From contig NZ_FLUY01000587.1 of assembly GCF_900092655.1 (NCBI RefSeq), positions 1-32,844 on the forward strand: DNA of 32,844 nt. Reading direction: 5' to 3'. A program made the translations under genes and the position numbers. The DNA is from Candidatus Thiosymbion oneisti. Its GTDB lineage: Bacteria; Pseudomonadota; Gammaproteobacteria; Chromatiales; Chromatiaceae. Positions 1 to 7,410 of the stretch are shown one piece after another; positions within the stretch are counted from its first letter, which is position 1; the number at the start of each line of letters is the position of its first letter. Below the pieces are notes generated by a model. The model saw only the letters and a program-made list of their open reading frames with translations. It ran no database searches and was not told where the DNA came from.

Positions 1-94
1 TAGCCGACTGAAGCGCTTAATCGACGCTGGAGCATCAGATCCCTCCTCCGTCGGGACAAGGTCTGCTCCCACGCTGGAGCGTGGGAGCCAGAGA
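1..94. repeat. Dispersed palindromic repeat, copy 1
   Basis: This stretch contains the core GACGCTGGAGC, then ATCCCTCCTCCGTCGGGAC, then the hairpin CTCCCACGCTGGAGCGTGGGAG. Nearly the same sequence recurs at 31681-31752 and 32060-32148, and in reverse and partial form at 13615-13670. It sits directly downstream of the stop codon of the SEFIR-STAND gene, where the hairpin could help end transcription, but no T-tract follows. Confidence 0.85.
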
Positions 95-97
95 GGT

Positions 98-3000
98 TCA
101 AAGGCAGCTTTCGGTATCGGCGAGCTCCTGGTCGCGGCGGTGGTAGCCGTGTTTGTCGATCAAGCGGCGGGCCTGGGCAAGATCCTCCCGCGCCGAGTCC
201 CAGGGATAGTGGTTCTGCCGTCCGAACAGCCGGACCCGGGTGAGCAGGCAATCCGCCTGGTAGAGGGGCATGGGACCGCGCTCGGCGATCTCCCAGACCT
301 CGTCCAGATCCGCGACGGCATTCTTGGGATCACCCGTCAACCACCGCTGCCAGGCCCGTGTGAGCAATCCGCGGGGGAGGAATTCCATGAAGCCAGACTC
401 GCGGATACCGGCGACCGCTTTGGTCAGATGGTCGCTGGCGGCCGGGGGGATCCGGATTGCGGATGGGGCCGAATCCGTTGTGTCTTTACGCCTCCGAATC
501 TGTGTGGTCAGGAGGGTCTGATAGAGCGCCGCACGGCCCAGATTGAGCCGGTCCAGTGCCTCGTCAAGCAAGCCGAGTTTTCCTCGAACCCATTCGAGGG
601 TCTGTTTGGCCCGCTCGGTGATTTGGTCACAGGTAGCTTGCAGAGCAGCAAGATCCGGGATCCGGGCCTCGGGGTCCAGTACCAATCGCCAGGCCGCACG
701 CTCAGATTCGGACAGCAGCAGGTCGCGGTAGCGGAAACCCCTCAACGAGTAGAGCCGGGGATAGTACGGTTGTCGCTCGGGCTGCATGGATTCGACCTTG
801 ATGAACAGGCGCCGGGCCTCCTCCGTCCGGCCCGCCTGATACAAAGCATCGGCCTGGGTCGTGCGGGTACCCATCCGCCAGAACTTATCCCTACTGCGGT
901 CGGCAAAGCCGACCGACCGCTCAGCGTCGGCAATGGCAGCGGCCGGATCGCCCAATGTCAGCTCCAGCCCACTCAAATTAGAGGCGCTAGTTGCGGCAGA
1001 TTTCCAGTTCTCCTGCCCGATAGCCATCTCCAACCCCGCCCGCATCGGCTCCAGCGATTCGGCCAACCGGCCCAGGGCGCGTAGGAAGAAGGCCGCCTCG
1101 TTGAGCAGCCAACTCTGGTCCGGGGCCGAGAGGTTAGGCGAAATTCGGTCCCAGAGTCGGTCGAAGAAGCAGGCCACCGCCCCCAGATCGGCGCCGATAG
1201 CCCCGAGCTTCCTCGTGCTGTAGAAGTCGGCGCCCCGCAGGATGCGCTCGCGGTAAACGGCGTCTAGGGCCTGTTGATGTAGTCCGGTCTGACAACCATG
1301 TGCCACGGCCTGATACAGGGGTTGCAGGCCCTCCAGACCATCGGGCCGGTGCTCGGTGGTGTCGCATAGGTACTGGTACAGACGCCGGTGGCCCTCCATC
1401 CAGGCAGCGTTATTACTGTGCCGCAGCCGGTGGGCGAACCAGGCCCGGATCAATGGGTGGGTATCGATCTGCTCGATACCGCCGCTGTCCGAGCGTTGGA
1501 GTGAGATCAGCCGGTGATCCTCGGCCAGACTTATGAGTATCCGGTTCCAGTCCTCCGGCCTCCAATTCGGTCCGGCCAGGGCCTCGGTGAGGCCGGAGAC
1601 GGCGGCCCCGGTCCGCAGGGCTTCCAGCAGGTCCAGACGCGCCGGGCGATCAAAGAAGCCAAGCAGCCGTAAAACAGCCAGTTGGCGACGGCCGAGGTCT
1701 CCTTGCTGCTCGAACCAGTGTTCGTAGGCGCCCATCAGGGAATGGGCATGGCCCTCCTGCTCCTGGTCGAGGGCCGAGGTCCAATCCACGCGGTCACGGC
1801 GGCGGATGTCCCCTTGTTGGGCGTGCCTGAGATAACTCCCCAACAATTGGACGGTCAGGGCATGGCCCTGCAGCTCCCGCACCGCTTCGACTAGCTCCGG
1901 GTCGTCGGGATCGATCGCGGCGGCGCCGGCACGGCGAGCGCCGGCCCGGTGCAAGAGTCGAGCAGCGGCCGGCGCGGATAGGTTATCGAGTCGTTCTTCC
2001 CGCACGCTGATGCCGTGGAAGGGTTTCAGGTCCGTCAGGGGCAGTCGGCTGGTGAGGACACACAGGCCGCCCGCGCTAGGCAATTGGGCCAGTCGTTTGA
2101 GGAAGCGCTCCAAACCCTGATCCTTGAGCCGGCCCTCCAGGCCACCTGCACGCTGGAGGTGCTGCAGGGGCTCGACGCCGTCGAGCAGGAGCAGGGTTCG
2201 GGTCTCCGCTATGCGCTCGGCCAGCCGGTCAGATTTGGTGTCAGCAAGGGCCGGGCTGTCGGCCAGATCGGATTCGCCGAAGTGGCGCAGGGCGGCGTCC
2301 AGGAATGGGCCGCTGTTGGCCGCGCCCTGGTCCCGAGTGCCTTGGCTGTAGAAGGACCAGTCAAAGAAGGCACCCAAATCCTCCCGCTGGGAGGGTGTCG
2401 CAAAAGGTATCGATCTTCGCCCTTTGACCCCCTCTCGCCCTTTGACCCCCTCTCCCCAACCCCTCTCCCGGCCGGGAGAGGGGCTTTTGCGATACCCTCG
2501 GTGGTTGTGGAGGATCTCCACCATCCAATCCGTAATCAGGGAGGTCTTGCCCACCCCGCCCGGGGCGACGAAGATCAATATCTGGGTATCCCGATCCTGC
2601 CAGGCAGCATCCAGGATTTGGCGCTCTTGCTCGCGTCCCACCAGCTCATCGAAGCGACTGGCGACGCCCAGATCGAGCAGCCGGGAAGGGGCGATCCGTT
2701 GGGGCAGGGAAGCAGTGGACGTCGGGCCGGTCTGTGGCTTGTCCGGCTCGACCGACTCGGACCCGCCGGGCCGCTTGAACCGGGGTTCGGTTGTTTGGGT
2801 CGGCAGATGCGGCGCTTGGCCGGGTTGGGGCTGTTCATAGAGCGGACGGCCTAGGAGCTTGCGCAGCAGGGTCTCGTATCCATCATCTCCGTCGAGCAGG
2901 AAATGGTCGTATCCATCGAGTTCGAGTGGGATATGTCGCCGGTCCGCGGCATCGAAGAGGACCGGAAAGATGCGGTCGTTGTGCAGCTTTTTCGCGTAGA

Positions 3001-3286
3001 GCAAGCGCCGGATCAGGCCGGCCTCCCAGCCGACGCCCAGTCCCACATCGGGTAGCTCTTGGTCGCGGAAGCGTCGTGCGTAGGTGGCTGTCACCACGCA
3101 GAGAACGGTGTCCGCTTCCACGAGCTGGCAGGTCATCCAGGTCGGCCAGTCCTCGTCCGTATCCTTGTGGACATCGAGATGACAGGTGCAGCCGTCACGC
3201 TCCAGGCTGGCGGCCAACCCCCGCACCCGCTCGGCGTGTTCGGGGCTGTCGTGGCTATAGCTGATGAAGACGGTGGATCGGTCCAT
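98..3286 (-). CDS. SEFIR-domain STAND ATPase with TPR-like C-terminus (NLR-like)
   Basis: The start is placed at the ATG at 3286, because the SEFIR domain begins there with MDRSTVFISYSHDS; an upstream in-frame start would add 19 poorly supported residues. About 1062 residues. A SEFIR domain (related to TIR) spans roughly residues 3-145. A STAND-type ATPase follows, with Walker A APGGVGKT at 241-248 and Walker B LLLLDGVEP at 365-373, and the family motif DWSFYSQGT lies between them. The C-terminal third is helical and TPR-like. The order of sensor/effector, ATPase and repeat domains is that of bacterial NLR-like defence proteins; this role is inferred from architecture. Residues about 264-298 are encoded by a 105-bp repeat element inserted in frame between Walker A and Walker B, so activity is uncertain. 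No partner gene is adjacent. Confidence 0.85.
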   Translation of the reverse strand: MDRSTVFISYSHDSPEHAERVRGLAASLERDGCTCHLDVHKDTDEDWPTWMTCQLVEADTVLCVVTATYARRFRDQELPDVGLGVGWEAGLIRRLLYAKKLHNDRIFPVLFDAADRRHIPLELDGYDHFLLDGDDGYETLLRKLLGRPLYEQPQPGQAPHLPTQTTEPRFKRPGGSESVEPDKPQTGPTSTASLPQRIAPSRLLDLGVASRFDELVGREQERQILDAAWQDRDTQILIFVAPGGVGKTSLITDWMVEILHNHRGYRKSPSPGRERGWGEGVKGREGVKGRRSIPFATPSQREDLGAFFDWSFYSQGTRDQGAANSGPFLDAALRHFGESDLADSPALADTKSDRLAERIAETRTLLLLDGVEPLQHLQRAGGLEGRLKDQGLERFLKRLAQLPSAGGLCVLTSRLPLTDLKPFHGISVREERLDNLSAPAAARLLHRAGARRAGAAAIDPDDPELVEAVRELQGHALTVQLLGSYLRHAQQGDIRRRDRVDWTSALDQEQEGHAHSLMGAYEHWFEQQGDLGRRQLAVLRLLGFFDRPARLDLLEALRTGAAVSGLTEALAGPNWRPEDWNRILISLAEDHRLISLQRSDSGGIEQIDTHPLIRAWFAHRLRHSNNAAWMEGHRRLYQYLCDTTEHRPDGLEGLQPLYQAVAHGCQTGLHQQALDAVYRERILRGADFYSTRKLGAIGADLGAVACFFDRLWDRISPNLSAPDQSWLLNEAAFFLRALGRLAESLEPMRAGLEMAIGQENWKSAATSASNLSGLELTLGDPAAAIADAERSVGFADRSRDKFWRMGTRTTQADALYQAGRTEEARRLFIKVESMQPERQPYYPRLYSLRGFRYRDLLLSESERAAWRLVLDPEARIPDLAALQATCDQITERAKQTLEWVRGKLGLLDEALDRLNLGRAALYQTLLTTQIRRRKDTTDSAPSAIRIPPAASDHLTKAVAGIRESGFMEFLPRGLLTRAWQRWLTGDPKNAVADLDEVWEIAERGPMPLYQADCLLTRVRLFGRQNHYPWDSAREDLAQARRLIDKHGYHRRDQELADTESCL
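2393..2497. mobile_element. 105-bp palindromic element inserted in frame in the STAND gene
   Basis: The terminal inverted repeats are GGGTGTCGCAAAAG (2393-2406) and CTTTTGCGATACCC (2484-2497), which match at 13 of 14 positions. Inside are two tandem 18-bp units beginning CGCCCTTTGACC (2418-2435 and 2436-2453) and the palindrome CTCTCCCGGCCGGGAGAG. The palindrome core recurs at about 2452-2484, 22852-22890 and 32541-32570. The length is 105 bp, a multiple of three, so the host frame stays open and gains 35 residues. No clear target duplication was seen. Confidence 0.75.
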
Positions 3287-3374
3287 GGGTGGTTCCGGGT
3301 GCGCAAAGGCTGTATTTGAACCACAAAGGCGCACAGGACGCAAAGGGTGTCAAGTTTAAACCGGTTCATAATCA

Positions 3375-3439
3375 AACCACAGAGAACACAGAGGACACCG
3401 AGAAGAGGAACCGGTCAATTCTCTGTGTTCTCTGTGGTT
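3375..3439. repeat. Perfect 19-bp inverted repeat (hairpin)
   Basis: AACCACAGAGAACACAGAG at 3375-3393 is the exact reverse complement of 3421-3439. The loop is 27 bp. It lies upstream of the SEFIR-STAND gene, which reads away from it. The motif family (ACCACAGAGAACACAGAG) is a common dispersed repeat in environmental bacterial genomes. Confidence 0.85.
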
Positions 3440-3471
3440 CAAAATTAAGGACCCTAGCCCTACCCAGGCTC

Positions 3472-3597
3472 TCCATCGAGGTTCCGAACCTCTCCGTTGA
3501 GTCTTCAAGACTCTCGGTTGAGTGTTCAACACTTTCCGTTGAGTCCTCAAGACTCTCCACCGAGTGTTCAGGACTCTCCGTTGAGTCTTCAGGGCCG
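3472..3597. repeat. Six tandem 21-bp units, each with an internal palindrome
   Basis: Units start at 3472, 3493, 3514, 3535, 3556 and 3577. The typical unit is TCCGTTGAGTCTTCAAGACTC, in which GAGTCTTCAAGACTC folds on itself (GAGTCTTGAAGACTC on the other strand). Several units carry changes on both arms that keep the pairing, for example GAGTGTTCAACACTT. Because 21 is a multiple of three, several frames stay open as heptapeptide repeats, but none shows a credible gene start or domain. Confidence 0.85.
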
Positions 3598-3823
3598 TAG
3601 GGCGGAAAAGCGTAGCGCATCCCGCCGCGAACTCTGAGTGAGCCGTATCTTTAACCCTCCTCTCTTGTAAACGGCAGCGGTTACGGCTCATAGCGTCTTC
3701 GAGACACTCCGCGGCGCGGAGCTTCCGCATTCCCACGCAGCGCGTGGGAACGAGAAAAACTCCAAAACATCAGGCTGTCATTCCGGCTGGGACGCCGGAA
3801 TCCAGAGCAATGGGCGGGATGCG
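3598..3823. other. Non-coding tract with short palindromes
   Basis: No gene is supported here. The tract holds a hairpin ATTCCCACGCAGCGCGTGGGAACG near 3729 and a second one, ATTCCGGCTGGGACGCCGGAAT, near 3780. Both are dispersed-repeat types. The tract runs into the altered 3' end of the brnA gene. Confidence 0.6.
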
Positions 3824-4063
3824 CTACGCTTTCCTGTCCTCCGCGGGCTGCCGTGGCGTAGCTGATGAAGACGGTGGGGCGCGTCCCTTAGCGAGTGCCT
3901 CACGGACTGCCGGGTAGCCACCTTCCTTTACCACCACGGCAGCGGACCACGCAGCCCGCTCGGCCACCGTCGCCGGCCGATCTTCGCCCGGTGCCTGTGC
4001 GATCACCCGTGCCCACTCCCTCGAATCAGCGGGAAATTTCTTGGATATATCGTCGGACTTCAT
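3824..4063 (-). pseudogene. brnA: BrnA-type antitoxin, truncated at its C-terminus
   Basis: The reading frame starts at the ATG at 4063 and overlaps the last 38 bases of brnT, the usual arrangement for toxin then antitoxin. It has 79 residues. The first ~62 residues (…SREWARVIAQAPGED… AVVVKEGGYPAVREALAKGR) look like the N-terminal half of a BrnT-partner antitoxin. The DNA-binding ribbon-helix-helix half that should follow is absent; the last ~17 residues are low-complexity (APPSSSATPRQPAEDRKA). The change begins at a 19-base sequence identical to the start of the SEFIR gene (3859-3877 versus 3258-3276). If the domain reading is right, autorepression would be lost and toxin binding may be weakened. 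A short but complete variant antitoxin remains possible. Confidence 0.55.
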
Positions 4064-4298
4064 GCTTTTTCGCCCTGCGCAACGAGATTATCTGTACATG
4101 CTTGCCGCGCTCCACATAGGTCATGTGCACGACGATGCCCTCGAGCCAACCGAGTAGATTGATACGCTGCTCGCCGTAGGCTTCACGGTCATCATCCCAA
4201 GCGACCACCGGGTAATCGAACACCACCTCGCAGCCGCTGAAATCCAGGTCATGGTTCTTGAGGTTACGCTGGCGCTTCGATTCATCCCAGACGATCAT
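4026..4298 (-). CDS. brnT: BrnT-family toxin (DUF497 ribonuclease)
   Basis: The ATG at 4298 gives a 90-residue protein starting MIVWDESKRQRNLKNH, the standard N-terminus of BrnT; the frame is open further upstream but without family similarity. Characteristic segments are FDYPVVAWDDDREAYGEQR, then VVHMTYVERG and IISLRRAKKHEVRRYI near the C-terminus. BrnT proteins are small ribonucleases with a RelE-like fold that inhibit translation and are neutralised by BrnA. The toxin looks full length and undamaged, in contrast to its partner. The gene lies next to the broken end of an Rpn-family gene on the opposite strand. Confidence 0.85.
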   Translation of the reverse strand: MIVWDESKRQRNLKNHDLDFSGCEVVFDYPVVAWDDDREAYGEQRINLLGWLEGIVVHMTYVERGKHVQIISLRRAKKHEVRRYIQEISR

Positions 4299-4324
4299 GA
4301 ACCCAATATAGATACAAACATACG

Positions 4325-4894
4325 GCGCGGCAAACTTCGGTGCTGGACCTCGGCAGAGTTCCAGATCGAGAATTGTCCCAAGATCGCCGCTTGCGCGCCC
4401 GGCTGTTGGCCCTGAAATACGCCACCAGAAAGGCACACCAGATGGCGATCAGGGAGCGCTTGATCGAGGCGCTCCGAAACGCGCCCGAAGATCTTCATCC
4501 CATCGTCCGGTACCTGGTCTATGTCTATTGTTACGATGAACAAACGCTGCGCAGAATTATCCGAGAGGTACGACCGGAGGAGGAAGAAACCATGATGTCC
4601 CAATTCGCCCAGGATATTGAGAAAGCGGTTCGCCACCAAGCCTTACAGGAAGGTATACAGCAAGGCATGCAACAAGGCATGCAACAAGGCATGCAACAAG
4701 GTATGCGAAAAGGTCTGCTGGAGGGGGAAGCGAAAGGGGAAGCCAAGCTGTTGCTTCGCCTGCTTCCCCGTCGTTTTGGACCCTTACCTGCCGAAATCTG
4801 TGAGCGGATCTACGAAGCCGACCCGAATACCATCGAACAGTGGGCCGATCGCGTATTGGACGCCAAATCCCTGGAGGATGTGTTTGCGGAATAA
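4325..4894 (+). pseudogene. Rpn-family (PD-(D/E)XK) nuclease, N-terminally truncated
   Basis: The frame encodes LDLGRVPDRELSQDRRLRAR… and ends in a typical Rpn/transposase_31 C-terminal tail (RRFGPLPAEICERIYEADP…IEQWADRVLDA). A GTG at 4340 could start a 184-residue product, but full-length members are about 300 residues and carry the PD-(D/E)XK nuclease domain upstream, which is missing. The break lies around 4300-4330, where brnT begins on the other strand. Four 12-bp repeats encode QQGM units (about 4657-4708), a coil typical of the family. Rpn proteins promote recombination and some act in phage defence. This copy should lack nuclease activity. Confidence 0.75.
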
Positions 4895-5252
4895 CCCATT
4901 TCTCTATCTCGGTTACCCACGTTCGCATCACCAGCGCGCCTGACCCGACCCGCTGCTCGCCTCCCTACCGCGTCGCGGCCCAGGTCGGATCGAATATGGA
5001 AAAAACAGAGCCGACGACTGATTGGGACTGGCGTTAAACCCCGTCGGTAAGGTATTTTTAGGGGTTGCCGCATGGCGGCAAGGTTTCCCGGATTCCGACA
5101 GACAAAAATCTCATCAAGCCGATGCCACCCGATCCGCAGCTGCCGTCTGGATCCGATCAGATGGCTTGCGACGGGAGGAAGCTGGTACACCTGGTGCCAA
5201 CAGCCGGGGCTTCCTCTTTGCATTCGGGTGGATACATGAGGATGACGAACGC
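4895..5252 (+). other. sucCD leader region
   Basis: This 358-bp stretch holds no credible gene. A small perfect hairpin, TTGCCGC-ATG-GCGGCAA, is at 5065-5081. The promoter of sucCD must lie here if the operon has its own, but no convincing -35/-10 pair was found. A weak AGGA precedes the sucC start at 5253. Confidence 0.45.
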
Positions 5253-6422
5253 ATGAATATCCATGAATATCAAGCCAAAGGGCTCCTAGCCAAGTTCGGC
5301 GTAGCCGTACCCAAGGGCCGAGTCGCGTTTACGCCCCACGAGGCGGAGGTGGCCGCTCAGGAGCTGGGCGGGTCGGTGTGGGTGGTCAAGGCCCAGATCC
5401 ACGCCGGGGGCCGCGGCAAGGGCGGCGGGGTGAAGGTGGTCAAATCCCGCGATGAGGTCAAGAAGACCGCCAACCAGATGTTGGGGATGAAGCTGGTCAC
5501 CCATCAGACCGGACCTGGGGGCAAGGAGGTGAAGCGGGTCTATATCGAGGAGGGCTGCGACATCGCCCGCGAGCTCTATCTGAGCGTGTTGCTGGACCGC
5601 GCGACCAGCTGGGTGACCGTGATGGCCTCCACCGAGGGCGGTATGGACATCGAGGAGGTGGCCGCCAAGACCCCGGAGAAGATCATCAAGGTGGCCATCG
5701 ACCCGGCCATCGGCCTGCAGCCGTTTCATGCCCGCAAGCTGGCCTTCGGGCTGGGCCTGGAGGGTCCGCAGATCCGCTCGGCGGTGAAGTTTCTGCAGGG
5801 CATGTACAAGGCCTATACGCAGCTGGACGCGAGCCTGGTGGAGATCAACCCGCTGGTGGTGACCGGCGCGGGGGATCTGGTGGCCCTAGATGCCAAGATG
5901 AACTTCGACAACAACGGCCTGTTCCGCCAGAAGGAGGTCGCCGATCTGCGGGACGAGAGCGAGGAGGACGCGGCCGAGCTGGAGGCGAGCCAGCACGAGC
6001 TCAACTATATCAAGCTGGACGGCTCCATCGGCTGTATGGTCAACGGCGCGGGACTGGCCATGGCGACCATGGACATCATCAAGCTCGAGGGCAGCGATCC
6101 GGCCAACTTTCTGGACGTGGGGGGCGGCGCCAGCGCCGAGCGGGTGACCGTCGCCTTCAAGATCATCCTCTCCGATCCCAACGTGAAGGGCATCCTGGTC
6201 AATATCTTCGGCGGCATCATGCGCTGCGACACCATCGCCGAGGGCATCGTGGCGGCGGCCAAGGAGCTCGATATCCATGTGCCCCTGGTGGTGCGGCTGG
6301 AGGGCACCAATGTGGATAAGGGCAAGGCGATTCTCGACAAATCCGGATTGGACATCGTATCCGCGGACAGTCTCGGTGACGCCGCGAAGAAGGTCGTCGC
6401 GGCCCTGAAGGAGGCACACTAA
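5253..6422 (+). CDS. sucC: Succinyl-CoA ligase (ADP-forming) subunit beta
   Basis: The start is the ATG at 5253, giving [16 protein letters not shown], the conserved N-terminus; the frame extends 231 bases further upstream without family similarity. The product has 389 residues, normal for SucC. The ATP-grasp domain shows [18 protein letters not shown] near the N-terminus, and the C-terminal domain shows GGGASAERV and IFGGIMRCD. With SucD it converts succinyl-CoA, phosphate and nucleoside diphosphate to succinate, CoA and nucleoside triphosphate in the TCA cycle in the cytoplasm. The stop codon overlaps the sucD start by one base (TAATG), so the two are translated together. Confidence 0.97.
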   Translation: MNIHEYQAKGLLAKFGVAVPKGRVAFTPHEAEVAAQELGGSVWVVKAQIHAGGRGKGGGVKVVKSRDEVKKTANQMLGMKLVTHQTGPGGKEVKRVYIEEGCDIARELYLSVLLDRATSWVTVMASTEGGMDIEEVAAKTPEKIIKVAIDPAIGLQPFHARKLAFGLGLEGPQIRSAVKFLQGMYKAYTQLDASLVEINPLVVTGAGDLVALDAKMNFDNNGLFRQKEVADLRDESEEDAAELEASQHELNYIKLDGSIGCMVNGAGLAMATMDIIKLEGSDPANFLDVGGGASAERVTVAFKIILSDPNVKGILVNIFGGIMRCDTIAEGIVAAAKELDIHVPLVVRLEGTNVDKGKAILDKSGLDIVSADSLGDAAKKVVAALKEAH

Positions 6423-7297
6423 TGTCAGTTCTCGTCGATAAAGATACCAAGGTCATTTGTCAGGGCTTCACCGGCGCCCAGGGCACCTTCCATTCGGAAC
6501 AGGCGATCGCCTATAAGACCAAGCTGGTCGGCGGCGTCACCCCCGGCAAGGGAGGAACAAAGCATCTGGGGCTCCCGGTCTTCGATACGGTGGCCGACGC
6601 GGTGGCCAAGACCGGCGCCACGGCCACTGTCATCTATGTGCCGCCGCCCTTCGCCGCGGACGCCATCATGGAGGCGGTCGATGCCGAGATTCCGCTGGTG
6701 GTCTGCATCACGGAAGGGGTTCCGGTGGCGGATATGGTGAAGGTGAAGCGGGTGCTCACCGGCTCCAAGACCCGGCTGGTGGGGCCCAACTGCCCCGGCG
6801 TCATCACCCCCGATGAGTGCAAGATCGGCATCATGCCCGGCCACATCCACAAGCCGGGGAGTGTGGGTATCGTCTCCCGCTCCGGGACCCTGACCTATGA
6901 GGCGGTGGCGCAAACCACGGTGGTGGGTCTGGGGCAGTCTACCTGCATCGGCATCGGCGGTGATCCGGTCAACGGCACCAACTTCATCGACTGCCTAGAT
7001 CTGTTCCTGAAGGACCCCAAGACCGAGTCCATCATCATGATCGGCGAGATCGGGGGCACGGCAGAGGAAGACGCCGCGGATTTCCTCAAGCAGTCCAAGA
7101 TCAAGAAGCCGACGGTGGGCTTCATCGCCGGGCTGACCGCACCGCCGGGCCGCCGTATGGGCCATGCGGGCGCGATCATCGCCGGCGGCAAGGGCGGCGC
7201 CAAGGAGAAGATCGAGGCGATGAAGCGTGCGGGCATCCATGTCTCGGCCTCGCCATCCGAGCTGGGTACCACCTTGAAATCGGTCCTGGGCGGTTAA
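6422..7297 (+). CDS. sucD: Succinyl-CoA ligase subunit alpha
   Basis: The start ATG at 6422 shares one base with the sucC stop and is preceded by AAGGAGG, a strong ribosome site. The product is 291 residues. An N-terminal CoA-binding Rossmann domain shows [14 protein letters not shown] (about 12-25), and the ligase domain shows GPNCPG at 121-126 and the phosphohistidine segment RRMGHAGAI with His248. SucD carries the CoA site and the phosphorylated histidine and works as the SucCD complex. All key residues are present. Confidence 0.97.
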   Translation: MSVLVDKDTKVICQGFTGAQGTFHSEQAIAYKTKLVGGVTPGKGGTKHLGLPVFDTVADAVAKTGATATVIYVPPPFAADAIMEAVDAEIPLVVCITEGVPVADMVKVKRVLTGSKTRLVGPNCPGVITPDECKIGIMPGHIHKPGSVGIVSRSGTLTYEAVAQTTVVGLGQSTCIGIGGDPVNGTNFIDCLDLFLKDPKTESIIMIGEIGGTAEEDAADFLKQSKIKKPTVGFIAGLTAPPGRRMGHAGAIIAGGKGGAKEKIEAMKRAGIHVSASPSELGTTLKSVLGG

Positions 7298-7330
7298 CGA
7301 CCGCGCGAGTAGGGTCCGCGCCGGGTTGTC

Positions 7331-7361
7331 CGGATGCCGTGGGGGGAACCACGGCCATCCG
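7331..7361 (+). terminator. Hairpin downstream of sucD
   Basis: CGGATGCCGTGG and CCACGGCCATCCG pair around a GGGGAA loop with one bulged base, 33 bases after the sucD stop. There is no T-tract, so it is at best a weak or factor-dependent terminator. It also marks the last GC-rich host sequence before the AT-rich restriction gene. Confidence 0.4.
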
Positions 7362-7410
7362 CGGCTCCGGTGCGGGTCTGTCTCGGGGTCCACTTCCAGA
7401 TCGCGAGCAG

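Noticed and set aside
140-1084. 314-residue open frame on the plus strand
   Set aside because: It is antisense to the TPR part of the SEFIR-STAND gene, is low in recognisable motifs and is explained by GC-rich codon bias.
3472-3597. CRISPR array
   Set aside because: The units are directly adjacent with no spacers and there are no cas genes. The same holds for the 27-bp repeat at 32701-32781.
3289-3736. Open frames on both strands encoding heptapeptide repeats (LSVESSR / EDSTESV-like)
   Set aside because: They come from the 21-bp tandem repeat, which keeps several frames open at once. There is no ribosome site or conserved start.
4998-5040. sucCD promoter or regulatory leader
   Set aside because: AT-rich patches exist but no -35/-10 pair with proper spacing was convincing.
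5286-6419. Antisense frames in sucC
   Set aside because: His/Asp/Gly-rich translations are typical shadows of a highly expressed GC-rich gene; SucC motifs are unambiguous.
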